Source: Candidatus Aalborgicola bjergmarkensis | GTDB lineage: Bacteria > Pseudomonadota > Gammaproteobacteria > Burkholderiales > Burkholderiaceae_C | DNA: 64,000 nucleotides | Direction of reading: 5' to 3' | NCBI GenBank assembly: GCA_016708725.1 | Contig: JADJFE010000004.1 | Span: forward strand, 62,001 to 126,000 | In this document: positions 44,563 through 54,458 of the stretch, piece after piece | How positions within the stretch are numbered: the first letter of the stretch is position 1 | How the letters are laid out: each line of letters starts with the position of its first letter | Notes under the pieces: model-generated | What the model saw: the letters and a program-made list of their open reading frames with translations, nothing else | Told to the model about the DNA's origin: nothing | Databases searched by the model: none | Program-made: the position numbers and the translations under genes

Positions 44563-44900
44563 AGCGCAGGTTCCGAATCCGGCGGACTGCCACGGGCTTT
44601 GCGGCGGGGGCCACTGTCCAGCGCCAGGTCCTGCAAACGCCTGCCCACCAGGTCGTCAGCGGCCACTTTCTCCAGGTCGTTCTCCAAGCCCAGTGCCGCC
44701 AGTACACGCAGATAGGTTCCCAGTGTGGCACCACCGTCGCCGGCTTCCACCTTGTACAGGGACGAGCGCGCAATCCCGGATCGCTGGGCCACCACGGCGC
44801 TGCTGAGTTTGCGGCGCAGCCTGGCCAGACGTATGCGCTCGCCAAGGGCGGCGAGTATGCGTTGTTCGGCAGGAAAGATGACGGGCGGTTTGCGTGGCAT
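44559..44900 (-). CDS. hipB: HipB-like XRE antitoxin, copy 2
   Basis: 113 residues, differing from copy 1 by about one residue (SGPRRKARG). HTH LRRKLSSAVVAQRSGIARSS. It represses and neutralises the downstream HipA kinase. A perfect ATTATTG-N10-CAATAAT inverted repeat lies 7 bp upstream of the start. Confidence 0.9.
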   Translation of the reverse strand: MPRKPPVIFPAEQRILAALGERIRLARLRRKLSSAVVAQRSGIARSSLYKVEAGDGGATLGTYLRVLAALGLENDLEKVAADDLVGRRLQDLALDSGPRRKARGSPPDSEPAL

Positions 44901-44907
44901 GTCCGCT

Positions 44908-44931
44908 ATTATTGACTAAATTTGCAATAAT
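44908..44931. promoter_or_regulatory. Candidate HipB operator, copy 2
   Basis: ATTATTG-N10-CAATAAT, identical arms and spacing to copy 1 (29001-29024). Confidence 0.6.
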
Positions 44932-44959
44932 TGTATTTAATAACGGAATAAAGAACGCA

Positions 44960-44998
44960 GGCGCCTGCGGTTGATGGCAACCAATGCCGAAAAATCGA
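44960..44998 (+). pseudogene. Tiny yhaN scrap (copy 5)
   Basis: CGCCTGCGGTTGATGGCAAC and the following CAATGCCGAAAAATCGACG match the yhaN stretch coding RRLRLMAASAEKS (about 19040-19080). It lies just beyond the hipB promoter. The rest of the gap to 45154 shows no gene. Confidence 0.65.
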
Positions 44999-45154
44999 CG
45001 TGGTTCAATACACGCCAATCAACCGACCTCACGGCTACCGACACAGATATCGCCTGCGGCCACATCTGTGTCGGCACCAACGTGGCGAAATAACTCGGAC
45101 ATGAAGGCCAAGCCTGGCAGAAATACATGACTTCTGCCGGATTCTTACTCCTAT

Positions 45155-45721
45155 TTAACGCTTCTTGATCGGAGAAATCTTGGTGCCTTCGATACTCAGA
45201 CTCGCCATCAGGCCCTGCTGATCAAATATGTAGGCATAGGCATCGTCTTTTATTGTCGTTGTTGACAAATTCTTTGCGATCCCTTCATTTACCACAACCA
45301 ATGACGGGCCCACACCGAGTTCCCAACCCTTGGATTTTTCCAGATGTTGAACGGCCTTATCGTTCATCAAAAACACGACGTAGCCATAGGATTCGGCACC
45401 GACCTGCCAACCCCAGGATGCAGACACGGAGTTGTAATAGCCATAAAATTTGTCGCTTTTGGTCATAACACCCTCACCATAACTGCCACCAAAAACGAGG
45501 CCGGCTTTGATGATTTTGGGAAACACCAAAATAGCGTGCGATGACTTGGCGAGTCTTTGTGCCTCAGGGTGTGATTTATAGAGTGTTTGCAATGCCTGGC
45601 TTGCATCCTGGCTCAGGTCTTCTGCCGTTGCGGCAAATGCCTGAATGCTGACCGTGCCGATCGACAGGGCAGTGGCAGTGGCCAACATGATTTGGTAAAA
45701 ACTACGGCGCGTGTTGTACAT
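45155..45721 (-). CDS. SYLF/YSC84-domain exported protein
   Basis: 188 residues from the ATG at 45721. Signal peptide (YQIMLATATALSIGTVSIQAFA-A), then the SYLF domain: LAKSSHAILVFPKIIKAGLV, GGSYGEGVM, SASWGWQVGAESYGYVVFLM and GVGPSLVVV. SYLF proteins bind lipids; in bacteria they are periplasmic or outer-membrane associated and often stress-induced. First gene of the stable region to the right of the island. Monocistronic by position. Confidence 0.88.
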   Translation of the reverse strand: MYNTRRSFYQIMLATATALSIGTVSIQAFAATAEDLSQDASQALQTLYKSHPEAQRLAKSSHAILVFPKIIKAGLVFGGSYGEGVMTKSDKFYGYYNSVSASWGWQVGAESYGYVVFLMNDKAVQHLEKSKGWELGVGPSLVVVNEGIAKNLSTTTIKDDAYAYIFDQQGLMASLSIEGTKISPIKKR

Positions 45722-45827
45722 GGTGAAATCCTTTAGAGTGAATTGAATTGAAAGTGCGGCAATCAGGCCACACCGACACGATAGAGCTTTTGCTTTGGAC
45801 TGTCCGTGCGCCAGCACACCTACTGAC

Positions 45828-46232
45828 CTACTGACTCAGAATGAGTTGGAGGATAACTCCAGTGGCTACTGCAACCAGTACATAGTCGGCCCCGGTCTGT
45901 ACCCAGTGGTAGCCGCGTGGCGGCGCACTGAGACGGTGACTGCGCCAGTCGTCAACCACGTATTGCCGACTACGGTACTGGCCGGGTAAACGAGCGCCTC
46001 GGTAAAACGCATGATCCGGGCCTGCGCCGCGTTCATCCCGTCGTCCGTTATTCCAGTTACGGCTCTGATTATGGTTCTGATAACGACCTTGGTCCCAGCG
46101 GCTGTCATTGCGGTGCCGCTCATCGCTGCGACTTCTATCACCTCTATCGTTTCCATGGCCCTGAGCTAATGCGCACTGCCCCAGCATCAATGACGCAGCC
46201 ATGACGGCCGCAGTCAAAGTATTGAATTTCAT
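45828..46232 (-). CDS. RcnB-family periplasmic protein
   Basis: 134 residues. Signal peptide (MKFNTLTAAVMAASLMLGQC-ALAQ), a His/Arg/Asp/Asn-rich linker (HGNDRGDRSRSDERHRNDSR), and the RcnB domain VDDWRSHRLSAPPRGYHWVQ ending VLVAVATGVILQLILSQ. RcnB in E. coli modulates nickel/cobalt efflux; many homologues have no proven metal role. No rcnA neighbour here, so metal function is uncertain. Confidence 0.88.
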   Translation of the reverse strand: MKFNTLTAAVMAASLMLGQCALAQGHGNDRGDRSRSDERHRNDSRWDQGRYQNHNQSRNWNNGRRDERGAGPDHAFYRGARLPGQYRSRQYVVDDWRSHRLSAPPRGYHWVQTGADYVLVAVATGVILQLILSQ

Positions 46233-46382
46233 AGGAGACTCCGGTTGGTTAAAAATTATCCGGCTTCATTTAACGCACCTTGTCCGGTGCGCGCTATCGC
46301 TTGAATAGTCCAAAGCCGCAACCCACGATACTGCTGCGCAAGCCTTGTGACGGTACGCTGGCATACGCAGTGCTTGATTTGG

Positions 46383-48116
46383 TCACATATCTGTCGCAAC
46401 CACCACCCGGTTGCGGCCTGCGTTCTTGGCTTCGTACAGGGCCTTGTCAGCCGCAGACAGCAAGTCCTCCACCGTGCTGCCGTTTGCTGGAAACTGCGCC
46501 AAGCCGATAGAAATTGTGATGACTCCAACGTCTTTGCCAGAAGGGCGGAGCACCAGCTTTTCAACTGCCTCGCGTACGCGCTGTGCACGCCCGAGGGCGA
46601 GTTCCTTCGTGATGTCCGCTAACACGATGGTGAACTCCTCACCGCCGTAGCGCGCCGCCACGTCGCTGCCGCGCGTCTGATTCTGCAAAACCTGCGCCAC
46701 TTCACGCAGTACCTGATCGCCCACATCATGACCGTACTGGTCATTAAAACGCTTGAAATGGTCAATATCAATCATCATCAGTGCCAAACCAGCGTAGTTA
46801 CCCTGAGCCTGCAGGCGCAACGCCCGAATCACCTCGCGCTGCGATGATTCATCGAAAAAACGACGGTTATACAAACCGGTCAATACGTCGCGTATGGCTG
46901 CCTGGCGCAATGATTCACGCAGTTTCAAGTTGCCGATGGACAGACCGACTTGCTCAATCGCAAAGCGTCTGCTGCCCTCTATTTCCGAAATTTCTGGCTG
47001 TTCGCTCACGAGTTCCGCCTCCAGCACTACCATGCCCAACCATTCACCATGCGCCATAAGCGGCAGGCATTGAACATTGTTATGCGCGTCGGATTGCCCG
47101 GATTGCAGATGGGCGCAGGAAGCAGAACCGGATTGAAATGGCTGGCGAAAGGGCTGCCCAAGACGTGCTGCCCAGCACGCGCCGGGTGCAAAAGAGGCCA
47201 CATAAGTTTTGCCACCCCAAGTGAAGGATTGGGAAAACTGGTTCTGCTCGGCCTCCATCAGGTAAAGCGCACCGTTTGCCGAGCGCATCAGTGACGGAAG
47301 ATGCTGCTTGAGCAGGCCGACGGCTTCATCCATGTCCTCGCATGACTGCAAGAAGCGGTTCAGGCCGGACAGGCACTGGACCTGTTCGTTGCGCGTCGCT
47401 GCTTCTGCCAGCAGTCGCGACAATTCGACATTACGCTCGTCCATCACTTGCTGGTCAGCGTCGCCTTGCGTAACAGCGTTTCGGAACCGCTGAACCAAAC
47501 CGGCGAGCAAGAGCAAATTGACCAAAACGGAGATCGCAAGAATCAGATAGTTGTTTCTGATTTCTCGCTCATCTTTGGCTATCTGCTGGTTGGTGCGCAG
47601 TATCTGGTTGGTCTCAAGACTACGCAACGCCTCGCGCACCGCATTCATGGTCTGGTTGGCGGTGTCGGTGAGTATTAATTCGACCCCTTCGTCGGAGCGT
47701 CCTTCGCTTTTCAGACTTACTGTGTGCTCAAGGTCTTGCAATTTTGCGGCTATGGCCTTGTCCAGTACATTGAGCTGCTCCAGGGCGGATGGCTCGTGGC
47801 TCAGGGCGCTACCCAGTGCGGTACGTGATTGCCGCATCTGGGCCAGCGCGGTGTAGTACGGTTGCAGATAGGGCGCACGACCACTGAGCAGATAACCGCG
47901 CTGTCCGGTTTCAGCGTCGAGCATCTGGCTCATCATATCCCTGATCGTCTTGTCAACGAAAAGCGCGTGGGTGACAAGCTCCCGCGAATCCACCAGGCGC
48001 GACAGGCTGCGCTCTGTCAGGATAGCGGTGGCGAAGATAGCCGCCATCAGTACGACGCCAACTGCCGACGTCAGATTCCTGAAACGTTTACTTTTATTCA
48101 GTCGGTCGTACGACAT
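46383..48116 (-). CDS. CHASE3-GAF-like-GGEEF diguanylate cyclase
   Basis: 577 residues. TM1 (about 15-33), a periplasmic CHASE3 domain with MLDAETGQRGYLLSG, TM2 (about 192-210), a short coiled coil, a GAF-like region (about 245-390), then GGDEF. The active site GGEEF (about 492) is preceded by RGSD, an RxxD product-inhibition site five residues upstream. It makes c-di-GMP in response to an unknown periplasmic cue. The same CHASE3 signature (DAETGQRGY) heads the hybrid kinase at 50760, so the two may sense related signals. Confidence 0.92.
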   Translation of the reverse strand: MSYDRLNKSKRFRNLTSAVGVVLMAAIFATAILTERSLSRLVDSRELVTHALFVDKTIRDMMSQMLDAETGQRGYLLSGRAPYLQPYYTALAQMRQSRTALGSALSHEPSALEQLNVLDKAIAAKLQDLEHTVSLKSEGRSDEGVELILTDTANQTMNAVREALRSLETNQILRTNQQIAKDEREIRNNYLILAISVLVNLLLLAGLVQRFRNAVTQGDADQQVMDERNVELSRLLAEAATRNEQVQCLSGLNRFLQSCEDMDEAVGLLKQHLPSLMRSANGALYLMEAEQNQFSQSFTWGGKTYVASFAPGACWAARLGQPFRQPFQSGSASCAHLQSGQSDAHNNVQCLPLMAHGEWLGMVVLEAELVSEQPEISEIEGSRRFAIEQVGLSIGNLKLRESLRQAAIRDVLTGLYNRRFFDESSQREVIRALRLQAQGNYAGLALMMIDIDHFKRFNDQYGHDVGDQVLREVAQVLQNQTRGSDVAARYGGEEFTIVLADITKELALGRAQRVREAVEKLVLRPSGKDVGVITISIGLAQFPANGSTVEDLLSAADKALYEAKNAGRNRVVVATDM

Positions 48117-48134
48117 GGTGCTGCTTGTAGTGCG

Positions 48135-48428
48135 CTAGCCGGGATTGCGCGGACGGTTCATCAGGCCGATGAGTGCCATGAGTGCAGCACCGATGGCGGC
48201 GGCTATCAAGACGGACTTGATCGGCTCTTGCCTGATATGGCTGGCCGTGCTATCGGATATGCGAAGCGCGCTATTGCGCAGGTTTCGTGAGGCATCACTC
48301 ACCGTGTCCATGCCACGATGCATGGTATTGGATACGCTGTCGAGCGCATGGTTTGCCGCGCGTTGGGTGGTTTGGAGAGCCATATCGGCGGTATGCGTGG
48401 CTTGTTCTGCAAGACTTTGTTCAAACAT
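48135..48428 (-). CDS. DUF883 (ElaB/YqjD-type) membrane-anchored protein
   Basis: 97 residues. A long amphipathic helix (THTADMALQTTQRAANHALD), then RQEPIKSVLIAAAIGAALMA and a further hydrophobic stretch forming a C-terminal membrane anchor. ElaB/YqjD proteins sit in the inner membrane and bind ribosomes in stationary phase or stress. It lies 19 bp upstream of the CHASE3 cyclase gene, so the two may be co-transcribed. Confidence 0.85.
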   Translation of the reverse strand: MFEQSLAEQATHTADMALQTTQRAANHALDSVSNTMHRGMDTVSDASRNLRNSALRISDSTASHIRQEPIKSVLIAAAIGAALMALIGLMNRPRNPG

Positions 48429-48485
48429 AATAATTCCTTAGAGTGGGTTGAGGGGGGGAGGGTGGGTGGGTTAAGTGGGATGGGA

Positions 48486-49646
48486 CTAGCGTTCGCCCGT
48501 GACTTCGACATCGACCCGGCGGTCAGGTTGCAAACAAGCAATCAAGGACCTGGTTGCAGTCTTTCCCCTGCAGTCGGCGCTGCGGGTCACTGGGTCGTTT
48601 TCGCCGCGTCCTACGGCATTGATCTTGGTCGCCTCAATTCCGGCGCTGCTGACCAGGTAGGCATTCACCGCGTCCGCACGTTCTTGCGATAGCCTCTGGT
48701 TGTAGACGGATGTCCCCAGCCGATCCGTATGACCTTCAACCAGGATCATGCTGAACCGCGTGCCGCGCAGTTCGCCAGCAAATACGTTCAGGGCAGACTT
48801 GCCATCTGGAGTGATGACTGCCTTGTCAAAGGAGAACAGCGAATCTGCGGAAAAGTGGACTTTCTTCGGACGAACAACAGCCGCAGGAGCCGGGGCTGGC
48901 ACAGGTGTTGCCGCGACGACGGGTGCAATATAAGCGAGCGGCACTGGTGGTACATAAGCGGGCGCAGGTGCAGCAGCCACGTGTCGCACAGCAGTCCGAC
49001 CGAACGGTAACACCAGCGACACGGAGAACAGATTCACATCGCCATCGTTCCCCAGCCCGTCCTTGACCCGATAACGCTCGGCCTCTGCGCGCACCAGGAT
49101 GGAGGAAGATATTTCGTACTGCAGCCCCACCCCGAGCTTGATGTTGTTGTCCCGCTGGCTATTGTCAACCGAGGCATGCGCCGGAAAGCCGGGGCCGTCG
49201 AAGCCATCGCGGGTCAGGGCACGCTGAACACCAAGGCGGGCCAATGCAGACCACTTTTCGCCCAGCGGGAGCATTCCCACCAGGTCCAGATTCAGCCCTT
49301 CAATTTCGTAACGCCCGTTCATGGCTCCACCGGGAAGCGCCGTCGTATACGAGAACTTCCCGAGATTGAAGTACCCCGCCTCCAGTGCAAAGTTCCGATT
49401 CAGTTGGTATCCGCCGAATACCTTGTAGCCGGTGTCCTGTGCATCATTGCGGAACGACTTGGGGCTCATCGAGGTGTGCAACAAACTGTCGGTCGTGAGC
49501 CGATCCTCGATCTGGGAATGAGACTGTCCGACTGACAGCCCCCAATAGTAGAAAGTGTTGTCCTGCGCTTGCGCTACCACGGTGGTCGTGAAGACCACAC
49601 CGAGACTAGCCATGCCAAAAATTTTCAGCGACCGGAGTGATTTCAT
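48486..49646 (-). CDS. OmpA-family outer-membrane protein (8-strand barrel + OmpA domain)
   Basis: 386 residues. Signal peptide (IFGMASLGVVFTTTVVAQAQ), an N-terminal OmpA-like barrel (YYWGLSVGQSHSQIEDRL, GYKVFGGYQLNRNFALEAGY), and a Pro/Ala-rich hinge (AAPAPAYVPPVPLAYIAP). The C-terminal peptidoglycan-binding domain has ILVEGHTDRLGTSVYNQRLS and GRGENDP. A structural porin linking outer membrane to wall. The DCRGKTATRSLIACLQPDRRVDVEV block has the two Cys typical of betaproteobacterial OmpA. Confidence 0.9.
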   Translation of the reverse strand: MKSLRSLKIFGMASLGVVFTTTVVAQAQDNTFYYWGLSVGQSHSQIEDRLTTDSLLHTSMSPKSFRNDAQDTGYKVFGGYQLNRNFALEAGYFNLGKFSYTTALPGGAMNGRYEIEGLNLDLVGMLPLGEKWSALARLGVQRALTRDGFDGPGFPAHASVDNSQRDNNIKLGVGLQYEISSSILVRAEAERYRVKDGLGNDGDVNLFSVSLVLPFGRTAVRHVAAAPAPAYVPPVPLAYIAPVVAATPVPAPAPAAVVRPKKVHFSADSLFSFDKAVITPDGKSALNVFAGELRGTRFSMILVEGHTDRLGTSVYNQRLSQERADAVNAYLVSSAGIEATKINAVGRGENDPVTRSADCRGKTATRSLIACLQPDRRVDVEVTGER

Positions 49647-49799
49647 GGTGTTCTTTCGAGATGAAGTGATGGGTCATAGACACGGACTCCATGGTCGGGC
49701 CGTGCAGACAACCGGTCGGTGCGCCACTGCACATAGACTGAATAAAACACAGGATGTGCAGGGCGGTGACAGTCTGCATGCAAGATGCTCGATAGGAAC

Positions 49800-50186
49800 C
49801 TACTTTTGCACGGGAACGACCACAATCGTGTCGCCCGTTTCGCCAGTGCGTCCGGTGCGTCCGGTATCGCCCTTGGCACCATCGTAACCCGTGGCACCCG
49901 TAGCACCTGTGGCCCCGGAATTTCCGGTGGCACCAGTTGCGCCGGTGTTGCCGTCATAGCCCGGTGCGCCGGTGGCACCAGTTGCTCCTGCGGGGCCGGG
50001 AACCGCTACGTTCGTTCCGGTTGAACCAGTTGAACCAGTTGAACCCGTTGAACCGGTAGCGCCCGTGGCACCCGTGGCGCCGGCAGGACCGGGCACCATC
50101 ACGACTGCGGGTGGTGCGCCAGGAGGCTGGCAGGCAGCTACGCCCAAAGTGATGAGCAGGGTTGCAAGTAGCGATGTTGTTTTCAT
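49800..50186 (-). CDS. Collagen-like (Gly-X-Y) lipoprotein
   Basis: 128 residues from the ATG at 50186. Lipoprotein signal ending LGVAAC, a short Pro-rich spacer, then about 29 Gly-X-Y triplets rich in GAT and GST ([20 protein letters not shown]), and a short tail [10 protein letters not shown]. Such repeats fold as collagen-like triple helices and make surface fibres. The near-repetitive DNA (GGTTGAACCAGTTGAACC) could vary in copy number by slippage. It stands alone between OmpA and the small helical protein. Confidence 0.88.
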   Translation of the reverse strand: MKTTSLLATLLITLGVAACQPPGAPPAVVMVPGPAGATGATGATGSTGSTGSTGSTGTNVAVPGPAGATGATGAPGYDGNTGATGATGNSGATGATGATGYDGAKGDTGRTGRTGETGDTIVVVPVQK

Positions 50187-50250
50187 GGTGTTCCTCAATG
50201 GGTTGTGGTGAATTGTTGATGCCATTTGCATACTGAGCGCACGATATTTA

Positions 50251-50514
50251 TCAATTGCCTAGTTGGTCATGTGCACCGTGGGCACTCTCTTTCACCTGCC
50301 TGGCGCTTTCTATATGGCTGGTTGCCTGTTCAATATGCTCAGCGGCCTCTTTGACCTTGCTGGCCACCGTCTCGTGATCGCCCTCGCCGACACATTTGGC
50401 GGCATGCTTGTGGCACTGGGCAGCACTTTCCAGATGTTCTGCTGCTTTAACGTGGTGATCTTGCGTTGTCGTGTCGGTTGAATCGTTGTGTGGTGTTGCG
50501 GAGGTTAGTGACAT
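50251..50514 (-). CDS. Small His/Glu/Ala-rich helical protein
   Basis: 87 residues, no signal peptide. A predicted helical bundle with regularly spaced Ala/His/Glu: [40 protein letters not shown]. It resembles small stress or ferritin-like-fold hypothetical proteins but no family is assigned. The many His/Cys/Glu could bind metal (inference). Start chosen at the ATG with GGAAC nearby at 50522. The gap to 50759 holds no visible gene and presumably the divergent promoters. Confidence 0.7.
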   Translation of the reverse strand: MSLTSATPHNDSTDTTTQDHHVKAAEHLESAAQCHKHAAKCVGEGDHETVASKVKEAAEHIEQATSHIESARQVKESAHGAHDQLGN

Positions 50515-50759
50515 GAAAGTTCCTTAATGTCGGGTTGAAATTGAAGTCCCCACCTTAAAAGGTAACGACTCACTTTTCAGTGTCAACAACCTGAGACAGA
50601 AGGTCTGTCTGGCAGCGCACACAGTCTTCAATATCATCCATTCAGCAATTCCACGCCGTTGGTACGCCACCACACAGATAGAAGACGTTCACACCACTAT
50701 GGTTCGTTGGTCAGGTCTAACTTTCCATGGCTTGCCAGTAATACAAGCATTTATTCACC

Positions 50760-53700
50760 ATGAAACTCAACAGACAGCAGCTAGTTGCCCTGACAGGAGC
50801 CGTGATGCTGCTTGCATCCTGGGTGGCGGCCATGTTCTGGACGTTTGACAACCTGTCGGACGCTGCAGATGCCCGTCAGCATGACTTTCGCACGTTGATT
50901 CACAGTACCGAGTTGCTGTCCGCTTTGAAAGACGCCGAAACAGGTCAGCGTGGTTATGTGGTGACGGGCGATGTGCAATACCTGGAGCCGTACGCTGCGG
51001 CCAATCTGCGCATTCGGGACGATCTGGACCGTTTGCAAAAATTCAACACCAACCGTGCAGTAGCCCGACACCTCGATGCGGTCGCTCAGATCATCGAAGG
51101 GCGTGGCAAACAGGCAATGGACAATATTCGCTCAGAACTGGGCAGCGTCCATACGCTATTGGATTCCGCCCTGGACCGGCATGATGTGAAGCTTAAAACC
51201 AACCTGCACCGTCTGTTTATTTATCTCGTGTCTGCGGGTGCCCTGGCGTTGGCCTCGGCGGTTGCATTGGGTCTTTTTGCCATGCGCAAAACCAGGCAAC
51301 GCCTTGAAGGACTGGTGGCGCTGGAAACGCAGCATCTGCTGAAAATCCAGCAGGATACGAACACGAAGCTGCAACAGGTCAATGACAGCCTGCAGGCCAG
51401 TGAAGAGAAACTCTCGGTGACCCTGTATTCCATCGGTGATGCCGTTATTGCCACAGACACCGACGCACGCGTAACGCTGGTGAATACCGCTGCGCAGATG
51501 CTCACTGGCTGGAGCCAGGCGCAATCCCTGGGGCGTGGCGTGGATGAGATATTTCGCATCGTCAACCGGGAAACACGTAAGCCAGTGAAAGCTCCGGTGA
51601 TGGAGGCCCTCAAGCATGGGACCGTGCAGAGTCTGGCGAATCACGCCGTGCTCATTGGCCGCGACGGGCGCGAGTGTGACATTGCCGACAGCTGCGCACC
51701 GATACGCAACCGCGACTCCCATGTGATCGGCGCCGTTCTGGTGTTCCGCGATGTGAGCAAGGAATACGCACTGGAGGCGGATCAGAAGCTGCTGCACCAG
51801 CGCCTGCAAGACCAGCAGTTCTACACCCGCTCCCTGCTGGAATCCAATGTGGACGCATTGATGACGACGGACCCCAAAGGAATACTGACCGACGTCAACA
51901 AACAGATGGAATCCCTCACGGGCTGCACACGGGAGGAGCTGATAGGCGCGCCGTTCAGCAACTACTTCACCGATGCACAGCGTGCGCAGTCTGGCATCGC
52001 CAGGGTTCTGGTTGACGCAAAAATTACCGAGTACGGACTGACCGCGCGTGCCAAAAACGGCAAGCAAACACCGGTTGCTTTCAACGCAGTGACCTATTTT
52101 GACCGTGAGCACAAACTGCTGGGCGTATTCGGTGCGGCCCGTGACATCACCGAGCGTATGCATCTGGACCAGGTGCTGGCGCAAAGTGGCCGTGAGCTGG
52201 AGGTGGCCAAGCTTGCAGCAGAGCAGGCAAGTCAGGCCAAGTCGGACTTCCTATCCAGCATGAGCCACGAAATCCGAACGCCAATGAACGCGATCATCGG
52301 AATGTCCCACCTGGCGCTGCGCACGGAACTGACACCCCGCCAAAGCAGCTACCTTCACAAGATTCAGGGTGCAGGTCGCCATTTGCTCAACATCATCAAT
52401 GACATTCTCGACATTGCAAAAATCGAGGCTGGCAAGATGGTGGTCGAGCACATTGAATTTGATCTGGAAAAAGTAATTGACACCGTCTCCGGGCTGATCG
52501 CAGAGAAGACCACCGACAAAGGCCTTGAATTCTTGATTGATGTCGATCCCCGTGTGCCGGCCAGGATGGTCGGAGACCCTTTGCGGCTGGGCCAGATCCT
52601 GATTAATTTGTGTAACAACGCAGTCAAGTTCACTGAGCGCGGTGAAGTCGCGATTGCCATTCGCATCCAGGATGAAACGGACCACGATGTGTCGCTCTTT
52701 TGCAGCGTACACGATACGGGCATCGGCATGTCATCAGAACAACAAACGCGTCTATTTCAGAATTTCTCGCAAGCTGACAATTCTGTGACCCGCAAATTTG
52801 GTGGGACCGGTCTGGGTCTGTCCATTTCCAAAAAGATGGCTGAACTGATGGGCGGCGGGGTTGGTGTCGAGAGCCAGCCAGACATCGGCAGCACCTTCTG
52901 GTTCACTGCGCGTCTGGGGAAATGCAGCACACAGCCGCACAAGAGAATATTGTCCGCAGACCTGGCGGGCAAGCATGTGCTGGTGGTTGATGACAACACG
53001 AACGCCAGATTGGTACTTGACGGTCTTCTCTCGGGAATGAACTTCAACATCGAACAGGCCGTGTCCGGCCAGACCTGTCTTGACGCCGTGGTGCGCGCCG
53101 ACGCGCTGGGCACTCCCTTTGAGGTGGTATTCCTGGATTGGCAAATGCCGGGTATGGATGGTAACGAGACAGCCACACAGCTCAGGGCGCTGGCCCTTGC
53201 GCACATGCCACGCCTGATCATGGTGACCGCCTTCGGTCGCGAAGAGGTCATGAAGGGCGCACAAAACGCCGGGATTGAGGACGTGCTGGTAAAACCAGTG
53301 AATGCATCCACGCTGTTTGACAGTGTTGCACGTCTGCTAAGCCCGGACGACGCACAGCAACTACGCAGCACGGAGGAACTGGTAGATGGCGCAACCTATG
53401 GCCAACTTGCCACCATTGCCGGCGCGCGTATCCTGTTGGTGGAGGATAACGAACTCAACCAGGAAGTGGCTCTGGAGCTACTGCGGGAGGCCGGCCTGGT
53501 GGCCGACCTCGCCGAGAACGGCCAGATCGCTTTAAATCGGCTCGCTGTCGATAAGTACGACCTGGTTCTGATGGACATGCAGATGCCGGTGATGGACGGC
53601 GTGACGGCTACACAGGAGATACGCAAGCAGCCATCCCTCGTCCGCCTTCCCGTGGTGGCCATGACTGCCAATGCCATGCAGGGAGACCGTGACCGCTGCC

Positions 53701-54458
53701 TGGCAGCGGGTATGAATGACCATATTGCCAAGCCCATTGAACCCGAGGATTTGTGGAAGGCGCTGCTGAAATGGATCACGCCACGCCACCCCGTACAGCC
53801 AGGGCAGTCAGTACAGCCAGGGAAACTGGCAATACCAGGTCCAGGAGAAACGCAGCTTCCATCCGACATTGAAGGCCTGGACATGGCCAGTGGACTGCGG
53901 CGTATGTTGGGCAAGAAACAGGTCTATCTCTCGATGTTGCGTCGCTTCGTAGCGGGGCACAAGACGGCCGTGGTGGACATCGCCAACGCACTCATGGGTG
54001 ATGATCTTCCAATGGCCGAGCGGTTGGCGCACACCCTCAAGGGAGCCAGTGGCACCATTGGTGCCGTGGGTGTGCAACAGTTGGCGGGAGAGCTTGAGGA
54101 GGTGATCCGGCTGCGTCACCCGCGTGAAGAAATCGAGGCCCATCTGGGTGCAGTCCGGGTACCGCTTGATACGCTGATCACCCAACTGAATCAAAAATTA
54201 CCCGCCGAGAAAGAGCAGGTGGCCGATGCAGTGGATTCGCAACGGCTCCAGCAGGTCTGCACCCAATTGATAAAGCTATTGCAAGAGGGCGACTCCGAGG
54301 CGACAGATGTCTTCGAGCGCCATGCGGATTTGCTTGGCACCGCATTTCCCGCACAGTTTCCAGTGATGGCAACTGCCATCCGGGCCTTTGACTTCCCCAC
54401 TACTTTAACCACGCTTCGCGCTAGCGCGAACACACTTCTTGCAGGGCCATCCCCATGA
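50760..54458 (+). CDS. CHASE3-PAS-PAS hybrid sensor histidine kinase with two REC and HPt
   Basis: 1232 residues. TM1 (7-27), CHASE3 (LKDAETGQRGYVVTG), TM2 (about 150-173), PAS at about 214-335 and 350-470, HisKA FLSSMSHEIRTPMNAIIGMS (His about 503), and HATPase with NLCNNAVKFT and GGTGLGLSISKKM. REC1 is LVVDDN...FLDWQMPG (Asp about 791), REC2 LLVEDN...LMDMQMPV (Asp about 937), and HPt AHTLKGASGT (His about 1092). A complete phosphorelay in one membrane protein, probably feeding the response regulators encoded next. The stop overlaps the next start (ATGA). Confidence 0.95.
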   Translation: MKLNRQQLVALTGAVMLLASWVAAMFWTFDNLSDAADARQHDFRTLIHSTELLSALKDAETGQRGYVVTGDVQYLEPYAAANLRIRDDLDRLQKFNTNRAVARHLDAVAQIIEGRGKQAMDNIRSELGSVHTLLDSALDRHDVKLKTNLHRLFIYLVSAGALALASAVALGLFAMRKTRQRLEGLVALETQHLLKIQQDTNTKLQQVNDSLQASEEKLSVTLYSIGDAVIATDTDARVTLVNTAAQMLTGWSQAQSLGRGVDEIFRIVNRETRKPVKAPVMEALKHGTVQSLANHAVLIGRDGRECDIADSCAPIRNRDSHVIGAVLVFRDVSKEYALEADQKLLHQRLQDQQFYTRSLLESNVDALMTTDPKGILTDVNKQMESLTGCTREELIGAPFSNYFTDAQRAQSGIARVLVDAKITEYGLTARAKNGKQTPVAFNAVTYFDREHKLLGVFGAARDITERMHLDQVLAQSGRELEVAKLAAEQASQAKSDFLSSMSHEIRTPMNAIIGMSHLALRTELTPRQSSYLHKIQGAGRHLLNIINDILDIAKIEAGKMVVEHIEFDLEKVIDTVSGLIAEKTTDKGLEFLIDVDPRVPARMVGDPLRLGQILINLCNNAVKFTERGEVAIAIRIQDETDHDVSLFCSVHDTGIGMSSEQQTRLFQNFSQADNSVTRKFGGTGLGLSISKKMAELMGGGVGVESQPDIGSTFWFTARLGKCSTQPHKRILSADLAGKHVLVVDDNTNARLVLDGLLSGMNFNIEQAVSGQTCLDAVVRADALGTPFEVVFLDWQMPGMDGNETATQLRALALAHMPRLIMVTAFGREEVMKGAQNAGIEDVLVKPVNASTLFDSVARLLSPDDAQQLRSTEELVDGATYGQLATIAGARILLVEDNELNQEVALELLREAGLVADLAENGQIALNRLAVDKYDLVLMDMQMPVMDGVTATQEIRKQPSLVRLPVVAMTANAMQGDRDRCLAAGMNDHIAKPIEPEDLWKALLKWITPRHPVQPGQSVQPGKLAIPGPGETQLPSDIEGLDMASGLRRMLGKKQVYLSMLRRFVAGHKTAVVDIANALMGDDLPMAERLAHTLKGASGTIGAVGVQQLAGELEEVIRLRHPREEIEAHLGAVRVPLDTLITQLNQKLPAEKEQVADAVDSQRLQQVCTQLIKLLQEGDSEATDVFERHADLLGTAFPAQFPVMATAIRAFDFPTTLTTLRASANTLLAGPSP

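Noticed and set aside
45100..45160. Stem-loop GGCAGAA...TTCTGCC as a terminator after the SYLF gene
   Set aside because: The arms are real but no T-run follows on either strand, so an intrinsic terminator is not supported.
49800..50110. Dense short repeats that could suggest a CRISPR array
   Set aside because: The repeats are 9-bp Gly-X-Y codon units in one open frame with a lipoprotein signal; no unique spacers of constant length.
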